From: Inquilinus limosus DSM 16000
GTDB taxonomy: Bacteria > Pseudomonadota > Alphaproteobacteria > DSM-16000 > Inquilinaceae
Direction of reading: 5' to 3'
DNA: 64,000 nucleotides
Assembly: GCF_000423185.1 (NCBI RefSeq)
Contig: NZ_AUHM01000015.1
Span: forward strand, 124,001-188,000
Made by a program: the position numbers and the translations under genes. The notes beneath the pieces are model-generated. The model was not told where the DNA came from. It made no database searches and saw only the letters and a program-made list of their open reading frames with translations. Shown here one piece after another: positions 50,384 through 58,914 of the stretch; the stretch's first letter is position 1, and each line of letters starts with the position of its first letter.

Positions 50384-51085
50384 TCAGCCGCGCCCGGTCC
50401 CGACCGCCCGGCGCAGCGCCGCCTGGGCCAGCAGCCGGGTCGAATCGAGCGTCGGCAGCGGCGAGTTCGCGTCGTCGATGATCAGCGGGATCTCGGTGCA
50501 GCCGAGGACGACGGCGTCGCAGCCCTCGTCCTTCATCCGCCCGATCACCCGCTGGAAGCAGGCGATGCCCTCGGGCGTGAACCTGCCGTAGACCAGCTCA
50601 TCCATGATCACGCGGTTGGTCTCCTCGCGCTCCGCGGGCGTCGGGCGCAGACCCTCTAGCCCGCGCGCCGCCAGCTTCTCCGGATAGACCTCGCTGTCGA
50701 CCAGCCAGCGCGTGCCGGTCAGACCGAGCCGCCGGAAGCCGCGGGCGACGGCCTCCTCCGCCACCACCTCGGCGATGTGCAGCCAGGGCAGGGGCGAGCG
50801 CGGCAGCACCTCGGCCATCGCCTGATGGATGGTGTTGTCGGGGCAGATCAGGAAATCCGCGCCGATCCGCGCCAGCTTCTCGGCCGAGGCCAGCATCAGC
50901 CGCGCCACGCCCGACCGGTCGCCGCGCTCGAGGCAGGCGACATAGTCGGCGAGGGACGGGGTGTGCATCGAGACCTCGGGATGGGCGTGCGGGCCGAGCA
51001 GCCGCGCACCCTCCGTGCAGATGGTCCGGTAGCAGAGCGCCGCGCCTTCGGCGGAGCAGCCGACGATGCCGATATGCTGGGGCAT
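50384..51085 (-). CDS. Aspartate/glutamate racemase family protein
   Basis: This 233-residue enzyme has two catalytic cysteines, in FLICPDNTIH (Cys81) and VVLGCTEIPLI (Cys196), as in cofactor-independent Asp/Glu racemases of the YgeA type. IGIVGCSAEGAALCYRTI is the usual N-terminus. It lies divergent from the antiporter gene. The substrate could be aspartate, glutamate or another amino acid. Confidence 0.88.
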   Translation of the reverse strand: MPQHIGIVGCSAEGAALCYRTICTEGARLLGPHAHPEVSMHTPSLADYVACLERGDRSGVARLMLASAEKLARIGADFLICPDNTIHQAMAEVLPRSPLPWLHIAEVVAEEAVARGFRRLGLTGTRWLVDSEVYPEKLAARGLEGLRPTPAEREETNRVIMDELVYGRFTPEGIACFQRVIGRMKDEGCDAVVLGCTEIPLIIDDANSPLPTLDSTRLLAQAALRRAVGTGRG

Positions 51086-51278
51086 GGGGATCCTGGTGCT
51101 TCACGAACGCCTCCCCGGATTATCGCTACGCCGCCATCGGCTTCCAAGCCGGAGAAAATTTCGTCGTCGCGCATATCAAAGGTTGTGATCGGCGCCTTCA
51201 ATCATAAATGATGGACACCGTGTCGGCCCGGCCGATGCATCCCCGACCATCTCTGCTTCCGGAGGCCGAGGCGCATCC

Positions 51279-53072
51279 ATGCCGCACGACACCCCCCTGA
51301 TCGCCACCATCGTCGCCGGCCTCGGTCTCGCCTTCGTGTTCGGCGCCATCGCCAACCGGCTGAAGGCGCCGCCGCTGGTCGGCTATCTTCTGGCCGGGAT
51401 CCTGGTCGGCCCGCACACGCCGGGCTTCGTCGCCGACCAGGCGCTGGCGCCGGAGCTGGCGGAGATCGGCGTCATCCTGCTGATGTTCGGTGTCGGGCTG
51501 CATTTCTCGCTGAAGGACCTGCTGTCGGTCCGGGCGATCGCCGTGCCCGGCGCCGTGGTGCAGATCGGCTTCGCCACCGCGCTCGGCCTCGGCCTGGCCC
51601 TGGCCCTCGGTTGGACCGTCGCCGGAGGCCTGGTCTTCGGCCTCGCCTTGTCGGTCGCTTCGACCGTCGTGCTGCTGCGGGCACTGCAGGAACGCCGGCT
51701 GGTGGAGACCGAGCGCGGCCGCATCGCCGTCGGCTGGCTGATCGTCGAGGATCTGGCGATGGTGCTGGCGCTGGTCCTGCTGCCGGCGCTGGCGGGGCTG
51801 GTGAATGGCGGCATGGATGTCGGCTCCGATCCGCTCGCCGTCTCCCTCGGTCTCGACCTCGGCGTCGGCGGCATCCTGGTGCTGACCCTGGTCAAGGTCG
51901 CCGCCTTCGTCGCGCTGATGCTGGTCGTCGGCCGCCGGGTGATCCCCTGGGTGCTGCACTATGTGGCGCACACCGGGTCGCGCGAGCTGTTCCGTCTGGC
52001 GGTGCTGGCGATCGCGCTCGGTGTCGCCTTCGGCTCGGCCAAGCTGTTCGGCGTGTCGCTGGCGCTCGGCGCCTTCTTCGCCGGCATGGTGCTGAGCGAA
52101 TCCGAGCTCAGCCACGCCGCGGCGCAGGAGACATTGCCTCTGCGCGACGCCTTCGCGGTGCTGTTCTTCGTCTCGGTCGGCATGCTGTTCGACCCGACCA
52201 GCCTGTGGCGCGACCCGCTGCCGCTGCTGGCCGTGGTCTTCATCATCGTCATCGGCAAGTCGGTCGCCGCCTTCGTCATCGTCCGTCTGTTCGGCCATCC
52301 GGTGACGACGGCGCTCTTGATCTCCGCCAGCCTGGCGCAGATCGGCGAGTTCTCCTTCATCCTGGCCGAGCTCGGCGTGAAGCTCGGCCTGCTGCCGGAG
52401 GCCGGGCGGGACCTGATCCTGGGCGGCGCGATCCTGTCGATCCTGCTCAACCCCGTCGTGTTCAACGCCTTCGGCCGGCTACGGCCGCTGCTCGAGCGCC
52501 CGGCGCCGGCTCCGGCCGCTCAGCCCGAAGAGGTGCCGCCGGCGGAGGTCGCGGCGGCGCCCGAGGCGCCGCTTCCAGCCGAACCGGCCACGCTGGAAGA
52601 GCCCGCGGCGCCGACCGCGCTCACGGACCACGTCGTGCTGGTCGGCTATGGGCGCGTCGGCAGCCTGATCGGCGCGGCGCTGCAGGCGGCCGGCCGGCCC
52701 TTCCTGGTGATCGAGGACGCCGACCAGCCGTTGGCGCGGCTGCGCGAGGCCGGGATCGAGACCATCGTCGGCAACGCCGCGGTGCCGGAGGTGCTGAGTC
52801 TGGCCAATCTGCCAGGGGCCCGGCAGCTCGCCGTCGCCGTCCCGAACGCCTTCGAGGCCGGACAGATCGTTGCCCAGGCCCGGGCCGCCAATCCCGGCAT
52901 CGCCATCATCGCCCGGGCGCATTCGGATGCCGAGGTCGAGCATCTCCGCAGCCTCGGCGCCGACGCGGTGATCATGGGCGAACGCGAGATCGCGCGCGGC
53001 ATGGCGGAGGCCCTGGCGGGCCAGGACACCCCGGCCGCAATTGCACCAGGCGCGGGACTCTTCCACGCCTGA
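51279..53072 (+). CDS. Monovalent cation:proton antiporter, YbaL/KefB type with TrkA-N domain
   Basis: This 597-residue protein has a 12-helix CPA2 exchanger domain (about 1-400). LVGYLLAGILVGPHTPGF, FGVGLHFSLKDLL and LIVEDLAMVLALVLLPAL are typical. An Ala/Pro/Glu-rich linker (about 405-445) leads to a Rossmann TrkA-N domain (VVLVGYGRVGSLIGAAL, about 450-570) that binds nucleotides. It probably exports K+ or Na+ for H+. The closest named relative is YbaL. Confidence 0.92.
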   Translation: MPHDTPLIATIVAGLGLAFVFGAIANRLKAPPLVGYLLAGILVGPHTPGFVADQALAPELAEIGVILLMFGVGLHFSLKDLLSVRAIAVPGAVVQIGFATALGLGLALALGWTVAGGLVFGLALSVASTVVLLRALQERRLVETERGRIAVGWLIVEDLAMVLALVLLPALAGLVNGGMDVGSDPLAVSLGLDLGVGGILVLTLVKVAAFVALMLVVGRRVIPWVLHYVAHTGSRELFRLAVLAIALGVAFGSAKLFGVSLALGAFFAGMVLSESELSHAAAQETLPLRDAFAVLFFVSVGMLFDPTSLWRDPLPLLAVVFIIVIGKSVAAFVIVRLFGHPVTTALLISASLAQIGEFSFILAELGVKLGLLPEAGRDLILGGAILSILLNPVVFNAFGRLRPLLERPAPAPAAQPEEVPPAEVAAAPEAPLPAEPATLEEPAAPTALTDHVVLVGYGRVGSLIGAALQAAGRPFLVIEDADQPLARLREAGIETIVGNAAVPEVLSLANLPGARQLAVAVPNAFEAGQIVAQARAANPGIAIIARAHSDAEVEHLRSLGADAVIMGEREIARGMAEALAGQDTPAAIAPGAGLFHA

Positions 53073-53482
53073 CGCAAACCTGTTGCACGGGGAAGCAGGT
53101 TCAGACATATTACATTTTGTATACCAGCTGGAATCCTGCCGATCATGACTGGTCGCGGGCAGACCCGCCGACGGTTGAGAGGAGATTGTCGGCCCGCGCC
53201 GTCGCCGATCGCGCATCCGGGCGACGCGACATGTCGGTCCGGCTTCGATGCCAAGCGGCGCTCAGCGCCTGCCTTCCTCCATGACTCGATTGGCGCTCAG
53301 CGCCCTACGCCTTTGCAGGCTCTGCCCGACGATTCGGGATCAGGCAGGGTCGGCCTCCGGAAGCCCGGACGGCCGGTCCGATCCCGCAGGCTCCGTCGAT
53401 GTAGACCATCGGAGGCCAAAGAACCGCCGGCATTCAACGACCGGCCGAACGAGTGCAACGAGACACTGGGAGAGCCATCGCC
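53073..53482. other. Intergenic region upstream of oxlT
   Basis: There is no convincing gene in these 410 bp. A small AT-rich patch (about 53103-53135) contains TTGTATAC, a short palindromic core resembling operators of FCD-type GntR regulators, which could mark the oxlT promoter. The rest shows nothing recognisable. Confidence 0.5.
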
Positions 53483-54814
53483 ATGAGTGCGATTTCCAAC
53501 GCGAACGCGGGGACGGGGAGAGCTCCGACGAATCGCTGGATTCAGCTAGTCGCCGGCATCGTCTGCATGGTTGCCGCCGCGAACATCCAGTACGCCTGGA
53601 CCCTGTTCGTGCCGGAGATCCAGGAGACCTATGGCTGGAGCCGGGCCGCGATCCAGACGGCCTTCACCATCTTCGTCATCGTCCAGACCTGGCTGACTCC
53701 GATCGAGGGCTACTTCATCGACAAGTACGGCCCCCGCGCCCTGGTGCTGGTCGGCGGCGTCATGACCGGCCTGTCCTGGGTCGTGAACTCCTACGCCACC
53801 TCGCTGACCGGCTTCTATGTCGGCGCCGTGATCGGCGGCATCGGCGTCGGCTGCGTCTACGCCACCTGCGTCAACGCCGCGCTGAAGTGGTTCCCGGACC
53901 GGCGCGGCCTGGCCGTGGGCCTGACCGCCGGCGGCTACGGCGCCGGCTCGGCCCTGACCATCATCCCGATCGCCAACGTCATCGCCGGCTCGGGCTATCA
54001 GACGGCGTTCTTCTGGTTCGGCCTGATCCAGGGCGGCATCATCTTCCTCGCCGCCTGGTTCCTGCGCGCGCCGCAGAAGGACGAGGTCACGCATTCGACC
54101 AAGGTCGCCCAGGTGCGGCGCGACTACACCCTGGGCGAGGCGCTGCGCACCCCGGTGTTCTACGTCATGCTCGGCATGTTCATCTGCACCGTCACCGGCG
54201 GTCTGATGGCGGTCGCCCAGCTCGGCGTCATCGCCCAGGATCTCGGCGTCAAGGACATGCCGGTGAACCTGTACTTCTTCACCATGGCGGCGCTACCATT
54301 CGCCCTGATGCTCGACCGCATCATGAACGGCATCTCGCGGCCCTTCTTCGGCTGGGTGTCCGACCATATCGGGCGCGAGAAGACGATGTGCATCGCCTTC
54401 ACCATGGAAGGCCTCGGCATCGTCGCGCTCGGCACCTTCGGCCACAATCCCTGGGCCTTCCTGATCCTGTCGGGCGTCGTGTTCCTGGCCTGGGGCGAGG
54501 TCTACTCGCTGTTCAGCGCCACCGCCGGCGACACCTTCGGCACCAAGCATCTCGGCAAGATCTACGGCGTGCTGTACTGCGCCAAGGGCGTCGCCGCCCT
54601 CCTGGTGCCGATCGGCAACCTGCTGATGGAGGCGACCGGCACCTGGTCCTCGGTGCTCTACACCGTCGCGGCGATGGATCTGATCGCCGCCTTCATGGCG
54701 GTGGCGGTCCTGCGGCCGATGCTGCAGCGCCACCACGCGCGCAACGCCTCGGCCGTGCCGGCGGAGCCGGAGCGGGCGACCAGCCACAGCGGTCGGCTGG
54801 CCAGCGCCAATTAG
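53483..54814 (+). CDS. oxlT: Oxalate/formate antiporter-type MFS transporter
   Basis: This is a 443-residue, 12-helix MFS protein. IQLVAGIVCMVAAANIQYAW and TLFVPEIQETYGWSRAAIQ match the OxlT family, as do YFIDKYGPRALVLVGG and GLAVGLTAGGYGAGSALT. OxlT exchanges external oxalate for internal formate across the inner membrane. The start at ATG 53483 has GGGAGAG about 9 nt upstream. No oxalyl-CoA decarboxylase or formyl-CoA transferase gene is in the window, so the substrate is family-based. Confidence 0.88.
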   Translation: MSAISNANAGTGRAPTNRWIQLVAGIVCMVAAANIQYAWTLFVPEIQETYGWSRAAIQTAFTIFVIVQTWLTPIEGYFIDKYGPRALVLVGGVMTGLSWVVNSYATSLTGFYVGAVIGGIGVGCVYATCVNAALKWFPDRRGLAVGLTAGGYGAGSALTIIPIANVIAGSGYQTAFFWFGLIQGGIIFLAAWFLRAPQKDEVTHSTKVAQVRRDYTLGEALRTPVFYVMLGMFICTVTGGLMAVAQLGVIAQDLGVKDMPVNLYFFTMAALPFALMLDRIMNGISRPFFGWVSDHIGREKTMCIAFTMEGLGIVALGTFGHNPWAFLILSGVVFLAWGEVYSLFSATAGDTFGTKHLGKIYGVLYCAKGVAALLVPIGNLLMEATGTWSSVLYTVAAMDLIAAFMAVAVLRPMLQRHHARNASAVPAEPERATSHSGRLASAN

Positions 54815-54932
54815 GCTCTCGGGCCGGTCCTCCGGCCGGCCCCGCAGGACCTGACCCGGCCGCACATTCCGTCCCAAAGGCGGCCGGGGATTTTCGGAGC
54901 GGCAGCGCCGCTCCCCAGGGACGGTAGAGCCG

Positions 54933-54964
54933 GGCCGGGAGGGCTGCCCCTCCCGGCCGGTTTT
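54933..54964 (+). terminator. Intrinsic terminator after oxlT
   Basis: GGCCGGGAGGG (54933-54943) pairs perfectly with CCCTCCCGGCC (54948-54958) around a 4-nt loop, followed by GGTTTT. Confidence 0.85.
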
Positions 54965-55049
54965 CGTCGCGGCCAGGCTCCGACCTCGTGCCGCGATGCC
55001 GCCGGACCGGCTTCCCAGATCCGCCACAATCCGCCGGAACGATGCGGCC

Positions 55050-55406
55050 ATGTCCGCGCTTCCCGCCATCTCCCGCGGCGTCAGCCGCTTCCTGTTCATC
55101 CTCCTGGTGCTGCTGGGCTGGATGCTCGCGGCGGCGCTCGGCCTGATGCTGTCCGGCTGCGGCGGCGAGGACGCGCTCGGCCTGGTGATCCTGACCGTGG
55201 CCTTCGTCGGCATCGTGGTCTGGCCGCTGACTCTCTTGGTGCTGATCGGCCTTGCGGTGCTTGCGATCCGCTGGCGTCCGTTCCGGGACGGCGCTGCCGG
55301 TCGCACCCTGGCGACAGCCGCGGGAATCGGATTCGCGATCGCATTGCTGAGCGCGGCCGGCACGCTGGGCAGCGCGGGATCCTGCCGAATCAGCTTCGGC
55401 TTTTGA
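55050..55406 (+). CDS. Small membrane protein of unknown function
   Basis: This protein of about 118 residues from ATG 55050 (MSALPAISRGVSRFLFI) has three hydrophobic segments (FLFILLVLLGWMLAAALGLM, FVGIVVWPLTLLVLIGLAVL, AAGIGFAIALLSAAGTLG). An earlier in-frame ATG at 54996 would add a basic, unlikely extension. No family is recognised. It converges on phnF with a 9-bp gap. Confidence 0.6.
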   Translation: MSALPAISRGVSRFLFILLVLLGWMLAAALGLMLSGCGGEDALGLVILTVAFVGIVVWPLTLLVLIGLAVLAIRWRPFRDGAAGRTLATAAGIGFAIALLSAAGTLGSAGSCRISFGF

Positions 55407-55415
55407 GACCGGCCG

Positions 55416-56150
55416 TCAGCTCTCGAACACCAGCTGGATGCGGTCGCTGGCGAAGCTGGACAGGCCGAATTCGACCACCCGTCCTTCGGCATCGACATTG
55501 ACCGCCTCGGTCGCCATCACCGGCCGGGTGCGGGTGATCTCGAGCAGCCGCTGCTCCCGCGCATCCGGCAGCCGGGCCGAGACCCGGGTGCGCCGGCGGG
55601 TATAGTCGGTGACGCCGTAGCGGGCGAAGCTCTTTGTCACCGAGCCCGTCTCGCGGAACACGTCGGCCAGCCCCGGAAACTGCGCCGCCGGGAAGTAATG
55701 GCTGGCCAAGCTGAGCGGCAGCCCATCGGCATGCGACCGGGTGTCTAGCCGGATCACATCGGTCCCGGCCGGGATCTCCAGCTCCCGCGCGATCGCGGCC
55801 GGGGCGGGTTCTATGGTCGATTCCAGCAGCTCCAGCCGGGCCTCCCGGTTCTCCCGGCGCATGTTCTCGTGGAAGCGGGTGCGCCGGCCGATCAGATAGG
55901 CGATGGCGCCGAGATGGACGAAGGTGCCGCGCCCCTGGGTGACGTCGACCAGGCCCTGCTCCTCCAGCTCCGCCATCGCCCGCCGCACCGTGTGGCGGTT
56001 GACGCCGAACCGATCCGACAGCTCCGCCTCGGTCGGCAGCCGGGCCCCGGCCGGGTGCACGCCGTCGCGGATCTCCCGCTCCAGCGTCTCGCTGATCTGG
56101 CGCCACAAAGCGACGCCGGCGCCGCGGCTGAGCGAGGTGCGCGGGGTCAT
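55416..56150 (-). CDS. phnF: Phosphonate metabolism regulator PhnF (GntR/HutC family)
   Basis: This 244-residue repressor has a GntR wHTH at about 10-75 (LPTEAELSDRFGVNRHTVRR, VTQGRGTFVH). A HutC-type UTRA effector domain follows (FARYGVTDYTRRRTRVSARL, IRLDTRSHADGLPLSLASHY). The start is ATG 56150 (MTPRTSLSRGAG). It is divergent from phnG and most likely controls the C-P lyase operon. Confidence 0.93.
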   Translation of the reverse strand: MTPRTSLSRGAGVALWRQISETLEREIRDGVHPAGARLPTEAELSDRFGVNRHTVRRAMAELEEQGLVDVTQGRGTFVHLGAIAYLIGRRTRFHENMRRENREARLELLESTIEPAPAAIARELEIPAGTDVIRLDTRSHADGLPLSLASHYFPAAQFPGLADVFRETGSVTKSFARYGVTDYTRRRTRVSARLPDAREQRLLEITRTRPVMATEAVNVDAEGRVVEFGLSSFASDRIQLVFES

Positions 56151-56157
56151 GCCAACT

Positions 56158-56264
56158 CCGTCACGCAAATTTCATCCTTCCCGACTTGCGGCTGTCGCCG
56201 AATTCCGTCCATGATCTAAACATACGGATGACTAGATGAATAGGCAATAGGTCTATCAGCCTAT
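56158..56264 (+). promoter_or_regulatory. phnF-phnG control region: candidate Pho box and PhnF operator
   Basis: CCGTCAC-GCAA-ATTTCAT at 56158-56175 resembles a PhoB box (two CTGTCAT-like 7-mers 11 bp apart, 5/7 matches each). Next to phnG, ATAGGC (56240-56245) and GCCTAT (56259-56264) form an inverted repeat that encloses a second one, ATAG-GT-CTAT (56247-56256). This sits over the phnG start and contains the GGTCTA half-site known from HutC/PhnF-type operators. Both assignments are inference from motif likeness. Confidence 0.45.
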
Positions 56265-56715
56265 GAGCAACGAAACCGAACGGCGGCGGGGCTGGATGGC
56301 CGTGCTGGCCAAGGCCGATCCCCGGATGCTGCAACGCCTCTGGGCGGATCTCGCGGTCGAGGACGGCTTCACCGCCCTGCGGCCGGCCGAAACCGGCATG
56401 GTGATGGTGCGCGGCCGTGCCGGGGGCGACGGCATGCCCTTCGCGCTCGGCGAGATGACAGTGACTCGCTGCGCCGTTCGCCTGGACGGCAGCGACGTGC
56501 TGGGCTTCGCCTATGTCGCCGGCCGCGACCGACGCCATGCCGAGATTGCCGCCAGGGCCGACGCCCTGCTGCAGACCGACCGGCACGACGCCGTGCAGGC
56601 CGGGCTGATCGCGCCGCTCCGCGCGGCCCAGGCCGAGGCGCGAGAGGCGGCCCGGCGCAAGGCTGCGGCGACGCGGGTCGACTTCTTCACCATGGTGCGG
56701 GGAGAGAACCCGTGA
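56263..56715 (+). CDS. phnG: Carbon-phosphorus lyase complex subunit PhnG
   Basis: This 150-residue protein shows the PhnG pattern: RRGWMAVLAKADPRMLQRLW, then GMVMVRGRAGGDGMPFALGE and MTVTRCAVRL, ending VDFFTMVRG. PhnG is a core subunit of the PhnGHIJ complex that loads the phosphonate onto ATP. The following phnH overlaps it by 4 bp. Confidence 0.95.
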   Translation: MSNETERRRGWMAVLAKADPRMLQRLWADLAVEDGFTALRPAETGMVMVRGRAGGDGMPFALGEMTVTRCAVRLDGSDVLGFAYVAGRDRRHAEIAARADALLQTDRHDAVQAGLIAPLRAAQAEAREAARRKAAATRVDFFTMVRGENP

Positions 56716-57317
56716 GCGCGATCCTCGACTCCGCAGCCCTCCTGCCCGGCTTCGCCGACCCGGTGCTCGGCAGCCAGTCGGTGTTCCGCGCCCTGCTCGA
56801 GGCCATGTCCCGGCCGGGCCGGCCGGTCACCTGCCCGCAGCCGGTCGCGGCGCCGGAGCGGCTCGGCCCCGCCATGGCGGCGGCGGCGCTGACGCTGGTC
56901 GATCTCGACACACCGGTCTGGCTCGATCCGGCACTGTCGACGGCGGCGGTGCAGAGCTTCCTGCGCTTCCACACCGGTGCGCCGCTGGCCGATGATCCGG
57001 CCGCTGCCGCCTTCCTCCTCGTGGCCGACGCCGCCGCCTTGCCGCGGCTGGGCGGCCTGGCCCTGGGCGAGGACCGCTATCCCGACCGCTCGGCGACGCT
57101 GCTGGTCGAGGTTGCGGCGCTGGACGGGCCGGAAGCGGGGCGGTTCACCGGCCCCGGCATCGCCACGGCCGAGCCGGCCCGCATCGCCGGCCTGCCGGGC
57201 TGGTTCCGCGAGGACTGGGCGGCCAATGGCGCCGCCTATCCCCTCGGCATCGACCTTCTGCTGACCTGCGGCGACCGCATGCTGGGCCTGCCGCGCACCA
57301 CCCGCTGGGAGGGCTGA
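56712..57317 (+). CDS. phnH: Carbon-phosphorus lyase complex subunit PhnH
   Basis: This 201-residue subunit shows FADPVLGSQSVFRALLEAMS near the start, RPGRPVTCP, LRFHTGAPLADDPAAAAF and the tail PLGIDLLLTCGDRMLGLPRT, all characteristic of PhnH. It starts at GTG 56712, overlapping phnG. phnI follows after 4 bp. Confidence 0.95.
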   Translation: MSAILDSAALLPGFADPVLGSQSVFRALLEAMSRPGRPVTCPQPVAAPERLGPAMAAAALTLVDLDTPVWLDPALSTAAVQSFLRFHTGAPLADDPAAAAFLLVADAAALPRLGGLALGEDRYPDRSATLLVEVAALDGPEAGRFTGPGIATAEPARIAGLPGWFREDWAANGAAYPLGIDLLLTCGDRMLGLPRTTRWEG

Positions 57318-57321
57318 TCCG

Positions 57322-58440
57322 ATGTATGTCGCCGTCAAAGGGGGCGAGCGCGCGATCGAGAACGCCCAGAGGCTGCTGGCGGAGGCCCGTCGCGGCGACC
57401 CGGCGGTGCCGGAGATCGCGCCGGACCAGATCCGCGAGCAGCTCGGCCTCGCCGTCGACCGCGTCATGGCCGAAGGCTCGCTCTACGACCGCGATCTCGC
57501 GGCGCTGGCGATCAAGCAGGCGCAGGGCGATTTGGTCGAGGCGATCTTCCTGCTGCGCGCCTATCGCACCACGCTGCCGCGCTTCGCCGTGTCCGAGCCG
57601 ATCGACACCGCGAAGATGACGGTGCGGCGCCGCATCTCCGCCACCTACAAGGACATCCCGGGCGGTCAGGTCCTGGGGCCGACCTACGACTACACCCACC
57701 GGCTGCTCGACTTCGCCCTGGCCGCTTCGGGCGAGCCGCCGGCGGCGCCGGAAGGAGAGGCGGGGCCGGAAGGGCCGGTGCCGCGGGTGGTCGACATCCT
57801 CAACCGCGAGGGTCTGATCGAGCGCGAGGCCCAGGCGCCGGAAGGGCACGAGCCGGTCGACCTGACCCGCGACCCGCTGACCCTGCCGGCCGATCGCGAC
57901 CAGCGGCTGCAGAACCTGGCGCGCGGCGACGAGGGCTTCCTGCTGGCGCTTGGCTACTCCGTGCAGCGCGGCTACGGCGGCAACCACCCCTTCGCCGGCG
58001 AGATCCGGCTGGGCGAAGTGGCGGTCGAGATCGTGCCGGAGGAGCTGGGCTTCCCGATCGAGATCGGCGAGATCACCGTCACCGAATGCCAGATGGTGAA
58101 CCAGTTCGCGGGATCGAAGTCGGCGCCGCCGCAATTCACCCGCGGCTACGGCCTGGCCTTCGGCCATTGCGAGCGCAAGGCCATGGCGATGTCGCTGGTC
58201 GACCGGGCGCTCAGGGCGCGCGATCTGGGCGAGGCGGCGCGCTATCCGGCGCAGGATGAGGAGTTCGTGCTGGCGCACAGCGACAATGTCGAGGCCTCGG
58301 GCTTCGTGCAGCATCTCAAGCTGCCGCACTACGTCGATTTCCAGGCCGAGCTGGAGCTGATCCGCCGGCTGCGGGCGGAGCATGAGCGCCGGGCCCGTGA
58401 GGCGGACGAGGCGGCGACCCGGAAGGAGGCGGCGGAATGA
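57322..58440 (+). CDS. phnI: Carbon-phosphorus lyase complex subunit PhnI
   Basis: This 372-residue subunit shows MYVAVKGGERAIENAQRLLA, DPLTLPADRDQRLQNLARGD, LGYSVQRGYGGNHPFAGEIR, ITVTECQMVNQFAGSK and YGLAFGHCERKAMAMSLVDR. PhnI displaces adenine from a nucleoside triphosphate with phosphonate, giving a ribose-1-phosphonate triphosphate. Its stop is followed not by phnJ but by a 474-bp repeat island. Confidence 0.96.
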   Translation: MYVAVKGGERAIENAQRLLAEARRGDPAVPEIAPDQIREQLGLAVDRVMAEGSLYDRDLAALAIKQAQGDLVEAIFLLRAYRTTLPRFAVSEPIDTAKMTVRRRISATYKDIPGGQVLGPTYDYTHRLLDFALAASGEPPAAPEGEAGPEGPVPRVVDILNREGLIEREAQAPEGHEPVDLTRDPLTLPADRDQRLQNLARGDEGFLLALGYSVQRGYGGNHPFAGEIRLGEVAVEIVPEELGFPIEIGEITVTECQMVNQFAGSKSAPPQFTRGYGLAFGHCERKAMAMSLVDRALRARDLGEAARYPAQDEEFVLAHSDNVEASGFVQHLKLPHYVDFQAELELIRRLRAEHERRAREADEAATRKEAAE

Positions 58441-58914
58441 GCGCCGGTATCGTGATGAAGAGGGTAGGGCGGGGCCACCCCCTCACCCTCCCAGCCCTGG
58501 CGGGCTGGGTCTCTCCCTCTTCCCGAGGCTATCGCATTCACAGATCTCCGAGCGCTATCCATTTGCCTCTCCCGCTTGCGGGAGAGGTCGGGCTCGCGCA
58601 GCGAGACCGGATAAGGGCGGCCCGGCCGCGACACCAGGGCCAGCGTTTCAGGATAAGGGCGGATCATGGGCTCGCTCGATGCAAAGCTGTGCTTTCGGCG
58701 AGGCCGCGATCCCCTCACCCGGACATCCTTCGGATGTCCGACCTTTCCCGCAAGCGGGAGAGGCAATCTGTTCATAGGCCCGCCGTCGGTGCCACTGATC
58801 AATGTCTGAATGCCGTAGCTCTCCGAGGAGAGGGGAATGGGGCCAGGCGCGGGTTCACCTCTCCTTGGGGAGAGGTCGAAATCGCGCAGCGATTTCGGGT
58901 GAGGGGGCGAGCCG
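58441..58914. repeat. Palindromic repeat island splitting phnI from phnJ
   Basis: At least five hairpins are packed here. They are CCAGCCC/GGGCTGG (58491-58508), CCTCTCCCGC-TT-GCGGGAGAGG (58566-58587), GGACATCC/GGATGTCC (58721-58739) with TTCCCGC-AA-GCGGGAG beside it (58745-58760), ACCTCTCC-TTGG-GGAGAGGT (58857-58876), and CGAAATCGC-GCA-GCGATTTCG (58878-58898). The GCGGGAG unit recurs at 62510 and 62660. Frames across it encode only repeat-derived peptides. It looks like clustered intergenic repeats inserted at the usual phnI/phnJ overlap. Confidence 0.8.

Noticed and set aside
53483-54814. Complete oxalate catabolic cluster
   Set aside because: Only the transporter is present. No frc, oxc or formate dehydrogenase gene is in the window.
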